Positions 26,477 through 34,695 of a stretch of DNA of 64,000 nucleotides are shown in pieces (the stretch's first letter is position 1; every line of letters begins with the position of its first letter). Below the pieces are notes generated by a model, which made no database searches, was not told where the DNA came from, and saw only the letters and a program-made list of their open reading frames with translations. The DNA is from Bacteroidales bacterium (lineage in GTDB: Bacteria; Bacteroidota; Bacteroidia; Bacteroidales; UBA932), in NCBI GenBank assembly GCA_022647615.1, contig JALCKZ010000001.1, positions 1,104,178 to 1,168,177 on the forward strand. The letters run 5' to 3'. Both the position numbers and the translations under genes were made by a program.

Positions 26477-26683
26477 ATGGAAGAGAAGATGTTTGAGCAG
26501 AGGGGCTTCATTAGTTTGGAGCGCAGAGAGTTGCAGATGAGAGGCGGAATCTCCTTTGGTACTTTGAGGAAGATTGCGATAATTATTGGGATGATTGTAA
26601 ATTTTGCCCAGGAGTATGGGGAGGATTTCAAGAGAGGATTTAGGAACGGCGCCAGCGGCAAGCCGTTTGTTAAAGTGATGTGA
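26477..26683 (+). CDS. Double-glycine-leader precursor peptide 1 (bacteriocin-like)
   Basis: 68 residues. The leader is about 24 residues and ends GFISLERRELQMRGG, the pattern of C39-processed leaders (hydrophobic residues at fixed steps before Gly-Gly). The predicted core of 44 residues starts ISFGTLRKIAIIIGMIV. It has a hydrophobic helix and then a basic, Gly-containing tail (FKRGFRNGASGKPFVKVM). No Cys is present, so no disulfide or lanthionine is expected. A weak promoter-like AATATTTG lies at 26411-26418. It is probably processed by the upstream transporter. Confidence 0.75.
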   Translation: MEEKMFEQRGFISLERRELQMRGGISFGTLRKIAIIIGMIVNFAQEYGEDFKRGFRNGASGKPFVKVM

Positions 26684-26731
26684 TTATGATTGCCGATAAC
26701 AATTTTATTAATTCTATGAAAAACAAAAACC

Positions 26732-26929
26732 ATGAAAAATTTTACGGAAATAACGGAATACGAGGCTATTACCGTGGCGGGAGGAAGAGATCCAAACGTG
26801 GCAAAGCTAATAGAGCTAATTGGATATGGAGTAGGGGCATTGATGAGATATTTGAGCAAGCTCAACAAGAGGAATCAGACTGCCTTTTTAATGCGGATTT
26901 CACAAGGAAGCCCTTATCCGGCAAGGTAG
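26732..26929 (+). CDS. Double-glycine-leader precursor peptide 2 (bacteriocin-like)
   Basis: 65 residues. Leader MKNFTEITEYEAITVAGG (18 residues) is a near-textbook double-glycine leader. The 47-residue core starts RDPNVAKLIELIGYGVGALM, with a G-x-G-x-G-like glycine cluster inside a hydrophobic helix. It continues with a basic tail (LSKLNKRNQ). It lies 48 bases after peptide 1. Two different hydrophobic cores side by side suggest a two-component (class IIb-like) bacteriocin; this is inference. Another ATG frame overlapping this gene gives no plausible protein and was rejected. Confidence 0.8.
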   Translation: MKNFTEITEYEAITVAGGRDPNVAKLIELIGYGVGALMRYLSKLNKRNQTAFLMRISQGSPYPAR

Positions 26930-26976
26930 AGCCAATTGTCTTTGTACACATTTTGTGGCCCAAAAATTGAGCCATC

Positions 26977-27004
26977 GGGGGGCGGGCGAAAACCTGCCCC
27001 TTTT
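26977..27004 (+). terminator. Rho-independent terminator after the peptide genes
   Basis: GGGGCGGG pairs with CCTGCCCC (one G-T pair) around CGAAAA, followed by TTTT. It separates the peptide genes from the tolC-like gene. Confidence 0.8.
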
Positions 27005-27016
27005 GATTAAATTAAT

Positions 27017-27024
27017 TATATTTG
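27017..27024 (+). promoter_or_regulatory. TAnnTTTG -7 box directly before the TolC-like gene
   Basis: TATATTTG ends 5 bases before the ATG at 27030. Transcription would start at or near the first of three close ATGs (27030, 27036, 27039), so the mRNA is leaderless or nearly so. Confidence 0.5.
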
Positions 27025-27029
27025 CACCT

Positions 27030-28400
27030 ATGAAAATGATGAGGGTTATATTCTGTATTTTAGTGTGTTGCGCTTCAGTTGTTTATGCTGGTGCGCAGAA
27101 TGCAGGCAAGGAGACTGGAAATGGTCCCGGAAATTATGCCGTGCCATGGAGTTTGGAGAGATGCATTGAATATGCAAAAGAGCATAATTTGCAGGTTCAG
27201 CAGAATCAGCTCTCCGTGCAGCAGGCAAAGAATAATATCTTGCAAAGCAAGCTGGATTTTCTTCCAAGTGTTGATGGTTCCGCATCTCACAATATGAGCT
27301 GGGGACGTTCCGTTAATATGCAGACGCTGGAGATTATTCAAAATAAATTGAGCCAGAGTACATCTTTTAGCGCAAGCGCTTCAGAGACTATTTTTAGCGG
27401 CTTGTCAAAAATAAATACTCTAAAAAGCAATAAGACTCAGCTGCAGATTGCAGAACAGCAAGTAGAAAAATTAAAGAATGATATTACAATTCAGATAACA
27501 AAGGCCTATTTGCAAGTTCTTCTTGCACAGGAGCTTGAGAAGACCGCAAAGGAAAATCTGGAGAGCATTGCACAGCAGGTGGAGAAGAGCAAGCAGCTTG
27601 TAGATGCAGGAAGCCAGGCATATAGCACTCTTCTGGAAATGAAGGCGCAGTATGCAAATGAGGCCTCAACTCTTGTTGATGCGCAGAATAATGTGCGTAC
27701 AAATATGCTGACTCTTACTCAATTGCTGGATTTGCATCCTGAGCAGACAGCAGGAATGAGCGTTATTGCGCCTGCGGAAAATTCAGCAGACACTCTTTAT
27801 GAGGCTGAGGCTTTAGATGTTGTTTATGCAAAAGCGCTTGACCTTCCGCAGATAAAAGCGGCTGAACTTACTTTGGACAAGAGCAGGCTGGATTTGAAGG
27901 TTCAGCAGGCTCGCCTTTATCCAAGTATCTCTGCATCTGCAGGATATGGAACCTTCTTTACTGACGGACAGGGCGGAGCGTTTTTCCCGCAGCTGGATAA
28001 GAACAAGCAGCACTCTTTGGGTTTCTCTCTTAATGTTCCAATATTCAATGGATTGAGCTATCGCACTAATGTGAAGAATGCAAGGCTTGCGGTAGAAAGC
28101 TCCAGAATTGATTTGGAAATTCAGAAGCAAAATCTTTATAAGGATGTGCAAACTGCTTATAATGAAGAGTATTCAGCTTTGCAAAAAGTTAAGGCGGCAA
28201 GAGTTACGCTGGAATCTACAAAAGAATCATTCACATATACTGAGAATAAATTTAATGTCGGGGCTCTTAGCGGAACAGACTACAGAGTTGCAAAAGCGAA
28301 TTTATTTAAAGCTCAGTCTGACTTTATTCAGGCAAAATATCAGTATCTGTTTGAATCAAAAATTTTAGATTTTTATAAAGGAATTCCAATCTCTCTATAA
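27030..28400 (+). CDS. TolC-family outer-membrane efflux protein
   Basis: 456 residues from the ATG at 27030. A possible upstream start at 26955 lies inside the terminator and is rejected. A signal peptide (MRVIFCILVCCASVVYAGAQ) is followed by the TolC opening WSLERCIEYAKEHNLQVQQ. Two coiled-coil/barrel repeats follow, including LDFLPSVDGSASHNMSWGRS and the second-half LYPSISASAGYGTFF. It would form the outer-membrane tunnel of an export machine. The membrane-fusion protein follows after 36 bases. It may serve the C39 transporter upstream, although a terminator lies between. Confidence 0.93.
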   Translation: MKMMRVIFCILVCCASVVYAGAQNAGKETGNGPGNYAVPWSLERCIEYAKEHNLQVQQNQLSVQQAKNNILQSKLDFLPSVDGSASHNMSWGRSVNMQTLEIIQNKLSQSTSFSASASETIFSGLSKINTLKSNKTQLQIAEQQVEKLKNDITIQITKAYLQVLLAQELEKTAKENLESIAQQVEKSKQLVDAGSQAYSTLLEMKAQYANEASTLVDAQNNVRTNMLTLTQLLDLHPEQTAGMSVIAPAENSADTLYEAEALDVVYAKALDLPQIKAAELTLDKSRLDLKVQQARLYPSISASAGYGTFFTDGQGGAFFPQLDKNKQHSLGFSLNVPIFNGLSYRTNVKNARLAVESSRIDLEIQKQNLYKDVQTAYNEEYSALQKVKAARVTLESTKESFTYTENKFNVGALSGTDYRVAKANLFKAQSDFIQAKYQYLFESKILDFYKGIPISL

Positions 28401-28436
28401 ACTGTCGGGATTGTAAAAAAAAGAAAAATTTCTGTT

Positions 28437-29765
28437 ATGGATAAGACAAAAAATAGCAATGTTAACAGCGGCAATAAGAAGAAAATTTATTGGATTCTTG
28501 CGGCGGTGCTGCTGATTGTAATTCTGGTTGTTGTTAAAAAATGCAATAGCGGCGGAGCCATTGCGGTAAATGTGCAACAGCCTGTTAGACGGGATATTGT
28601 GGAGAGCATTCCTGCCAACGGAAAGATTCAGCCGGTAACTGAAGTTAAAATCAGCCCGGACGTCTCCGGAGAAATTATAGAGCTTAATGTCAAGGAGGGG
28701 GACAGAGTTAAAAAGGGAGATTTGATTATTAAAATTAAGCAGGATAATTATCTCTCTTCAGTTGATCAGGCTCAGGCTTCTCTGAATGCTACGCGCGCCG
28801 CTTATGAGCAGCAAAAGGCTCAGGTTGCAAAGTCCACGCAGAATTATGAAAGAAATAAAAAGTTGTATGCAATGCGTACAATTTCTACCTCCGATTATGA
28901 AGCCGCTACATCTGAATATAAGGTTGCGCTGCAGCAGCTAAATGCGGCAAAATATAACATTCAAAGTGCGGAGGCTCAATTGAAAGAAGCACGTGAAAAT
29001 CTCATAAAGACAACAATTTACGCTCCCATGGATGGCATAGTTTCCAAGCTGGAAGTTGAGAAGGGTGAGCGCGTTGTAGGTACCAGCCAGATGGCCGGAA
29101 CAGAGATGCTGAGGATTGCAAATTTTGACCAGATGGAAGTTGTAGTTGATGTAAATGAGAATGATATAATAAGGTTGCAGAAGGGGGATACTTCTGAAAT
29201 TTCAGTTGATGCTTATCCCGACAGGAAATTCAAGGGAGTTGTTACGGAGGTAGCAAATTCTTCAAAGAACAGCGGGACTGCAACTACCACTGAGACAGCT
29301 ACAAACTTTGCTGTAAAAGTTGTAATACTGCCGGAGTCCTATCAAGATTTGCTGGCTCAAAATCCAACTCCTTTCCGCCCGGGAATGTCTGCTTCCGTTC
29401 AAATTCAGACAAGCCGCAAGAGCAAGGTTCTTACCCTTCCGCTGCAGGCTATTACAACCCGCAAAGACATTGTGGGCAAGAGCATTGCAAAGGATTCAAC
29501 TACGGATGTAATTCAAAGAGTTTTTGTATATAACAAGAAGACGGGAACTGTATCCGCAAGGGTTGTAAAGACGGGGATTCAGGATTTGAATTCAATAGAA
29601 ATAACAGATGGAATTTCAGATACTACTCAAGTTGTCATAGGACCTTTCAGCGCAATCAGCAAAGGTTTAAACAACGGCACAAAAGTTAAGGTGAGCAAAG
29701 GTGAAGTTATGGATAGCAAACCTGCCGCAAAGAGCGATGGAGATGTATCGGTTTCAGTAGGATAA
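28437..29765 (+). CDS. Membrane-fusion (HlyD/MacA-like) periplasmic adaptor
   Basis: 442 residues. An N-terminal membrane anchor (residues 17-35, IYWILAAVLLIVILVVV) follows a short basic cytoplasmic tail. A biotinyl/lipoyl half is seen as PDVSGEIIELNVKEGDRVKK, and a long alpha-helical hairpin (about 100-190) follows. The second lipoyl half is TTIYAPMDGIVSKLEVEKGE, and the beta-barrel domain has FRPGMSASVQIQTSR. It bridges an inner-membrane pump and TolC. No MacB/RND pump gene is next to it: the following gene is tsaB, 2 bases on. The partner pump must be elsewhere, or is the C39 transporter. Confidence 0.9.
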   Translation: MDKTKNSNVNSGNKKKIYWILAAVLLIVILVVVKKCNSGGAIAVNVQQPVRRDIVESIPANGKIQPVTEVKISPDVSGEIIELNVKEGDRVKKGDLIIKIKQDNYLSSVDQAQASLNATRAAYEQQKAQVAKSTQNYERNKKLYAMRTISTSDYEAATSEYKVALQQLNAAKYNIQSAEAQLKEARENLIKTTIYAPMDGIVSKLEVEKGERVVGTSQMAGTEMLRIANFDQMEVVVDVNENDIIRLQKGDTSEISVDAYPDRKFKGVVTEVANSSKNSGTATTTETATNFAVKVVILPESYQDLLAQNPTPFRPGMSASVQIQTSRKSKVLTLPLQAITTRKDIVGKSIAKDSTTDVIQRVFVYNKKTGTVSARVVKTGIQDLNSIEITDGISDTTQVVIGPFSAISKGLNNGTKVKVSKGEVMDSKPAAKSDGDVSVSVG

Positions 29766-29767
29766 AA

Positions 29768-30529
29768 ATGGATAAAAAAATTATAATTCTTCTGGAGACT
29801 GCAACAGACTCATGCTCAGCAGCTTTGGCAGATGGTGAAAAAATAGTTGCAGAGAAATATGCAAATGTTCCAAAGGCGCATGCAACTTTGCTTGCCCGTT
29901 TTGTAGATGAAATCCTTAAAGAGAACAAGCTAACGGCTGCAGATTGTGCTGCCGTTGCAGTAAGTGAAGGACCAGGCAGTTATACCGGTTTGCGGGTTGG
30001 CGCATCGCTTGCCAAAGGACTTTGCTATGGTGCAAATCTCCCTCTGATTGGAGTTAGCACTTTGGCTGCAATTGCTCAGTGCGCAATGGATAACCAGCAG
30101 CTGCACAAGGCAATGCAGGGACGTGCCGCAATTATCTCCTCTTCAGCGGATTATCTGATAGTTCCAATGATAGACGCAGGCCGCATGGAGGTTTATACGG
30201 CAGTTTTCAATTCTGCCGGAGAGCAGCTTACAAAAACAGAGTCTAAGATTTTGACTCCCGACAGTTTTTCAAAAGAGCTGCAGGGGCATCCCGTTCTTTT
30301 CACCGGCAACGGTGCAGAGAAATTTCAAAAAATGTTGAAAGCCGCAAACGAATCTTCACCTGTCGTGAACTTTAAAAATGCATTCTTCTCTGAACAGCTG
30401 CCTCATGCTACAGGACTTAGAATTCAGGCATTCAAAGCTTTGCAGGCGCAGGACTTTAAAGACCGAGCATATTTTCAGCCGTCTTATCTAAAGGATTTTA
30501 TTCCGGGAAAACCAAAGAAACTACTATAA
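29768..30529 (+). CDS. tsaB: tRNA threonylcarbamoyladenosine biosynthesis protein TsaB
   Basis: 253 residues. The N-terminal ASKHA segment IILLETATDSCSAAL and AVSEGPGSYTGLRVGASLAKG are diagnostic of TsaB. TsaB pairs with TsaD to make t6A37 in tRNAs reading ANN codons. It is the last gene of the tolC-adaptor-tsaB run and faces cvpA tail to tail, 9 bases apart. The adaptor gene ends only 2 bases upstream. Confidence 0.94.
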   Translation: MDKKIIILLETATDSCSAALADGEKIVAEKYANVPKAHATLLARFVDEILKENKLTAADCAAVAVSEGPGSYTGLRVGASLAKGLCYGANLPLIGVSTLAAIAQCAMDNQQLHKAMQGRAAIISSSADYLIVPMIDAGRMEVYTAVFNSAGEQLTKTESKILTPDSFSKELQGHPVLFTGNGAEKFQKMLKAANESSPVVNFKNAFFSEQLPHATGLRIQAFKALQAQDFKDRAYFQPSYLKDFIPGKPKKLL

Positions 30530-30538
30530 CTGAGAAGT

Positions 30539-31069
30539 TTACAGCGTCAGCATTGCCATATCATCCTTCACTTCCGCAAATGCATCTTTCAGGAAAGGAA
30601 ACACCTTGTCTGAAAAATTCAGCAGCATGTCAAAGCCGGTGCATTGGCGCAAATGCTCTGTCGTGCTGATTCCCAGCAAAGTAGCGGTATAGTTTATTAT
30701 GCAAGCGAAGACTGATAAAATCAGCAGAACTTTAAACAGGCACAGAAAAGCGCCAAGCAATCTGTCCAGCCAGTCAAGCAAAGTAAGTTTTACCGCGCCT
30801 TTCAGAGCGTTACCGATTAAATGACAGATAATTATGATAAGCACCAGCAACAGTATGAAAGTCACCACTTTCATAACGGGAGGTGAAATCTTCTCATCAA
30901 AAATATCGTAAAGTTCATTAGAGAAAAACGGGGTAATCTTGGCGGATGCCCAAATGCCCAGAAGTATTGCAATAACCCCAATGATTTGGTTTGCAAAACC
31001 CTTCCATGCGCCCCAAATGCAGGCTGCAATCGCGCAAGCTATAATTATGATGTTTACGGATGCGGACAT
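30539..31069 (-). CDS. CvpA family membrane protein
   Basis: 176 residues with four hydrophobic helices. The family opening NIIIIACAIAACIWGAWKGF and the central LLDWLDRLLGAFLCL match CvpA (colicin V production protein family), whose exact role is not settled. It is divergent from ileS over 117 bases. The C-terminal 30 residues are soluble and acidic. Confidence 0.85.
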   Translation of the reverse strand: MSASVNIIIIACAIAACIWGAWKGFANQIIGVIAILLGIWASAKITPFFSNELYDIFDEKISPPVMKVVTFILLLVLIIIICHLIGNALKGAVKLTLLDWLDRLLGAFLCLFKVLLILSVFACIINYTATLLGISTTEHLRQCTGFDMLLNFSDKVFPFLKDAFAEVKDDMAMLTL

Positions 31070-31096
31070 AACGTCTGCAAAGATAAATCTTTTTTA

Positions 31097-31104
31097 TAAC
31101 TTTG
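31097..31104 (+). promoter_or_regulatory. TAnnTTTG promoter box for the ileS operon
   Basis: TAACTTTG is an exact match, 82 bases before the ileS ATG. It lies in the gap between divergent cvpA and ileS. The leader (31110-31186) has no strong T-box-like structure that I can see. Confidence 0.6.
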
Positions 31105-31186
31105 CGCCCTAATAATTGAGATGATATTTCTCTGTAAATGTGAACTATCACCGTAGTCTTACAAATAGCACAAAAAGGAGTTGCAC

Positions 31187-34100
31187 ATGGGTTTTGCGGA
31201 GTATAAAAAGTTTGATCTTGTAGAAGTTAACAAGGAAATTCTTAAGAAGTGGAAAGCTGAAAAGTGTTTTGAGAACACTCTTAAGGCGCGTGAAGGCGCA
31301 CCTAAGTTCGTGTTCTTTGAAGGTCCTCCTTCCGCTAATGGAATGCCTGGTATTCACCATGTTATGGCGCGTTCCATTAAGGACGCCTATTGTCGTTTTA
31401 AGACGCAGACCGGCTTTTATGTAAAGAGAAAAGCGGGCTGGGATACTCATGGCCTTCCTGTTGAGCTGGGAGTTGAGAAAAAGCTGGGCATTACAAAAGA
31501 GGATATCGGAAAATCCATATCTGTAGAGGATTATAATGCCGAGTGCCGCAAAGAGGTTATGAAATATACCAGGGAGTGGGAGCAGCTTACGGAGCAGATA
31601 GGGTACTGGGTAGATATGAATGACCCCTACATTACCTATGACAATCGTTACATAGAGACATTGTGGTATCTTCTTAAAGACTTGTACAACAAAGGATTAC
31701 TATATAAAGGATATACCATTCAGCCGTACTCTCCGGCCGCCGGAACAGGTCTTAGCTCCCATGAGCTTAACCAGCCCGGATGCTACAGAGATGTGAAAGA
31801 TACAACGGTAACTGTTCAGTTTAAGGTACTTAAGGACGCAAAGTCTGAGTTCTTATTTAAAGCTCCCGATAGTAATTCTTCCGCCGGCAACGGCAATTCA
31901 GATTTTAAGGAGGGAGAAGTATTCTTTATGGCTTGGACTACAACACCTTGGACACTTCCTTCCAATGTTGCGCTTTGCGTAGGTCCCGGTATTGAATATG
32001 TTAGAATAAAGTCATTTAACCCATACAATGGAAAGCCTGCAATTTATGTAATGGCTAAGGAGCTGGTTAATGCTTACTTCAATCCAAAGGGAGAAAATGG
32101 CGATTTTAGCGCTTATAAGGCTGGAGATAAAGTTGTTCCATTTGAGATTCTGGATGGCGGAAAGACAATGAAAGGCAAGGAGCTGCAAGGGATAAAATAT
32201 GAGCAGCTGATGCCTTGGATTAAGCCGGAGAAAAACACAATGTTCGTCATCACCGGAGATTTCGTAACAACTACGGATGGTACTGGTATTGTGCATATTG
32301 CACCAACCTTTGGTGCGGACGATGATCGTGCCGGAAAGCAAAATAATGTTGCTCCTTTTATGCTTAAAGACAAAGAGGGAGTTTGGAGACCAATGGTTGA
32401 CAGGCAGGGAAAATTCTATAAGCTGGAAGATTTGGATGCCCAGTTTGTAAAGGAGAGGGTTGATGAAAATGCTTATGGAAAATATGCCGGCAGATATGTA
32501 AAGAATGCTTATGATAATTCACTTCCTGCTGATGCAGAGACACTTGACGTTGATTTGTGCGTAATGCTAAAGCAAGAGGGGAAGGCATTTAAAATAGAGA
32601 AACACGTGCACTCTTATCCGCACTGCTGGAGAACTGATAAACCCGTGCTTTACTATCCTCTTGATTCTTGGTTCATTAAAGCAACCGCTGCAAGAGATAA
32701 GATGATAGAGCTTAACAATACTATCAACTGGAAACCGGAGAGCACCGGAACAGGACGTTTTGGAAAGTGGCTGGAGAACCTGCAGGACTGGAACTTAAGC
32801 AGAAGCAGATTTTGGGGAACACCTCTTCCTATCTGGAGAACGGACGATAAAAAAGAGGAGAAGTGCATAGGGAGCGCAAAGGAACTTTATGATGAGATAG
32901 AGGCCTCTGTAAAAGCGGGATTTATGAAGTCTAATCCTTTGAAAGATAAAGGGTTTGTACCGGGAGATTTTTCAGACGAAAATTACAATAAGATAGATTT
33001 CCACAAACCAATAATTGATAATATAATCCTTGTTTCTCCTTCCGGAAAGCCAATGAAGAGAGAGGCTGATTTGATAGATGTTTGGTTTGATTCAGGCGCA
33101 ATGCCTTATGCTCAGGAGTGGCTGAAAAATCTTGGAAAACCGGAGTTTGGGCAAACTGCAGATTTTATTGCGGAGGGTGTTGACCAGACCCGCGGATGGT
33201 TCTATACTTTGCATGCTATTCATACCATGGTGTCAGGTACACCTGCTTATAAGACAGTAGTTTCCAACGGCTTGGTTTTGGACAAGAAAGGGGAGAAGAT
33301 GAGCAAGAGACTTGGCAATGCAGTTGATCCGTTTAAAGAGCTGGAGGAGTACGGAGCGGATGCTTTAAGATGGTATATGCTTACTAACGCTCAGCCTTGG
33401 GATAACTTAAAATTTGATGAGTCAGGAGTAGATGAAGTAAGAAGGAAATTCTTTGGGACACTATACAATACTTATTCATTCTTTGCGCTTTACGGCAATG
33501 TGGATAAATTTGATAACAGCGCTCCGCAGATACCGGTAGCTAAACGTCCGGAGATTGACCGCTGGATAATGTCCTATCTTAATTCTCTAATCAAAGATGT
33601 CAAAGCTTGTTATGAGGATTATGATGTGACAACCGCCGGGAGAAAAATCCAGGATTTTGTTTGCGACCATTTGAGCAACTGGTATGTAAGATTAAACAGA
33701 AAGAGATTTTGGGGCGGTACGATGGATGAGGATAAACTTGCTGCATATCAGACACTTTACTCATGCCTGGAAACTGTCGCGATACTGGGTGCGCCTATTG
33801 CTCCGTTCTATATGGAGAGGCTATTCCTGGATTTGAATGCTGTAAGTCATTTCCACAAGGAGAGCTCAGTTCACGCTACAATGATGCCGGATGCTGATGA
33901 ATCATTGATAGATAAGGATTTGGAAGAGAGAATGGAGCTTGCTCAGGTTAGTTCCTCCATGGTGCTTGCATTAAGAAGGAAGGCGGAACTTAAAGTGCGT
34001 CAGCCTCTTGCAAAGATTATGATTCCTGTCATTGACCCAAGAATTAAAGAGCAGCTGGAAAAAGTGCAGAAACTTGTGCTAAATGAGGTTAATGTAAAGG

Positions 34101-34684
34101 AGGTTGAGTACATAACAGACACTGAGGGTCTGATTACCAAAAAGATAAAGCCAATGTTCAGAACTTTGGGCAAAAAATATGGCAAGCAGATGAAAGATAT
34201 TTCCGCAGCTTTTGCTAATTTTACCCAGAAAGAAATTTCAGAGATAGAGAGGAGCGCAGGTGCGGATAAGACAGGAACTTATACATTGCATCTTGCAAGC
34301 GGGGACGTCATCCTGGAGAGCACTGATTATGAGATAATATCAGAAGACATGCCCGGATGGCTGGTTGCAACTGAAGGAGCTCTTACCGTTGCCCTGGATA
34401 TAAATGTAACAGAAGACCTTAAGAAAGAGGGAGTTGCAAGAGAACTTGTAAACAGAATCCAAAATTTAAGAAAGGATTCAGGCTTTGAGGTCACCGACAG
34501 GATATATGTAACTGTCGAGAATAAAAAAGAAATTGCAGATAGTCTTGTCAAATTTAATGATTACGTTTGTTCTCAAACTTTGGCAAAAAAGATTACGCTT
34601 GCGGACAATATAGCAGAAAGTGCTGATGTTGAATGGGATGAGGGCGGCACTATAAAAATAAAAGTAGAAAAGATTAACAATTAA
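31187..34684 (+). CDS. ileS: Isoleucyl-tRNA synthetase
   Basis: 1165 residues from the ATG at 31187. A TTG two codons upstream is possible but unneeded, since GGAG sits 9 bases before the ATG. The class I motif is PSANGMPGIHHVMAR (HIGH equivalent near 57-60), the CP1 editing domain follows, and GEKMSKRLGN (near 704) is the KMSKS loop. The extended length and the HHVMAR form fit the eukaryote-like IleS type common in Bacteroidota. It charges tRNA-Ile. It leads a three-gene operon with the TraR/DksA protein and lspA. Confidence 0.96.
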   Translation: MGFAEYKKFDLVEVNKEILKKWKAEKCFENTLKAREGAPKFVFFEGPPSANGMPGIHHVMARSIKDAYCRFKTQTGFYVKRKAGWDTHGLPVELGVEKKLGITKEDIGKSISVEDYNAECRKEVMKYTREWEQLTEQIGYWVDMNDPYITYDNRYIETLWYLLKDLYNKGLLYKGYTIQPYSPAAGTGLSSHELNQPGCYRDVKDTTVTVQFKVLKDAKSEFLFKAPDSNSSAGNGNSDFKEGEVFFMAWTTTPWTLPSNVALCVGPGIEYVRIKSFNPYNGKPAIYVMAKELVNAYFNPKGENGDFSAYKAGDKVVPFEILDGGKTMKGKELQGIKYEQLMPWIKPEKNTMFVITGDFVTTTDGTGIVHIAPTFGADDDRAGKQNNVAPFMLKDKEGVWRPMVDRQGKFYKLEDLDAQFVKERVDENAYGKYAGRYVKNAYDNSLPADAETLDVDLCVMLKQEGKAFKIEKHVHSYPHCWRTDKPVLYYPLDSWFIKATAARDKMIELNNTINWKPESTGTGRFGKWLENLQDWNLSRSRFWGTPLPIWRTDDKKEEKCIGSAKELYDEIEASVKAGFMKSNPLKDKGFVPGDFSDENYNKIDFHKPIIDNIILVSPSGKPMKREADLIDVWFDSGAMPYAQEWLKNLGKPEFGQTADFIAEGVDQTRGWFYTLHAIHTMVSGTPAYKTVVSNGLVLDKKGEKMSKRLGNAVDPFKELEEYGADALRWYMLTNAQPWDNLKFDESGVDEVRRKFFGTLYNTYSFFALYGNVDKFDNSAPQIPVAKRPEIDRWIMSYLNSLIKDVKACYEDYDVTTAGRKIQDFVCDHLSNWYVRLNRKRFWGGTMDEDKLAAYQTLYSCLETVAILGAPIAPFYMERLFLDLNAVSHFHKESSVHATMMPDADESLIDKDLEERMELAQVSSSMVLALRRKAELKVRQPLAKIMIPVIDPRIKEQLEKVQKLVLNEVNVKEVEYITDTEGLITKKIKPMFRTLGKKYGKQMKDISAAFANFTQKEISEIERSAGADKTGTYTLHLASGDVILESTDYEIISEDMPGWLVATEGALTVALDINVTEDLKKEGVARELVNRIQNLRKDSGFEVTDRIYVTVENKKEIADSLVKFNDYVCSQTLAKKITLADNIAESADVEWDEGGTIKIKVEKINN

Positions 34685-34695
34685 TATTTACTGTT

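Noticed and set aside
26680..26970. A 96-codon frame overlapping peptide 2 in another frame
   Set aside because: Its product is Arg/Lys/Asn-rich without any pattern, while the other frame gives a clear double-glycine leader.
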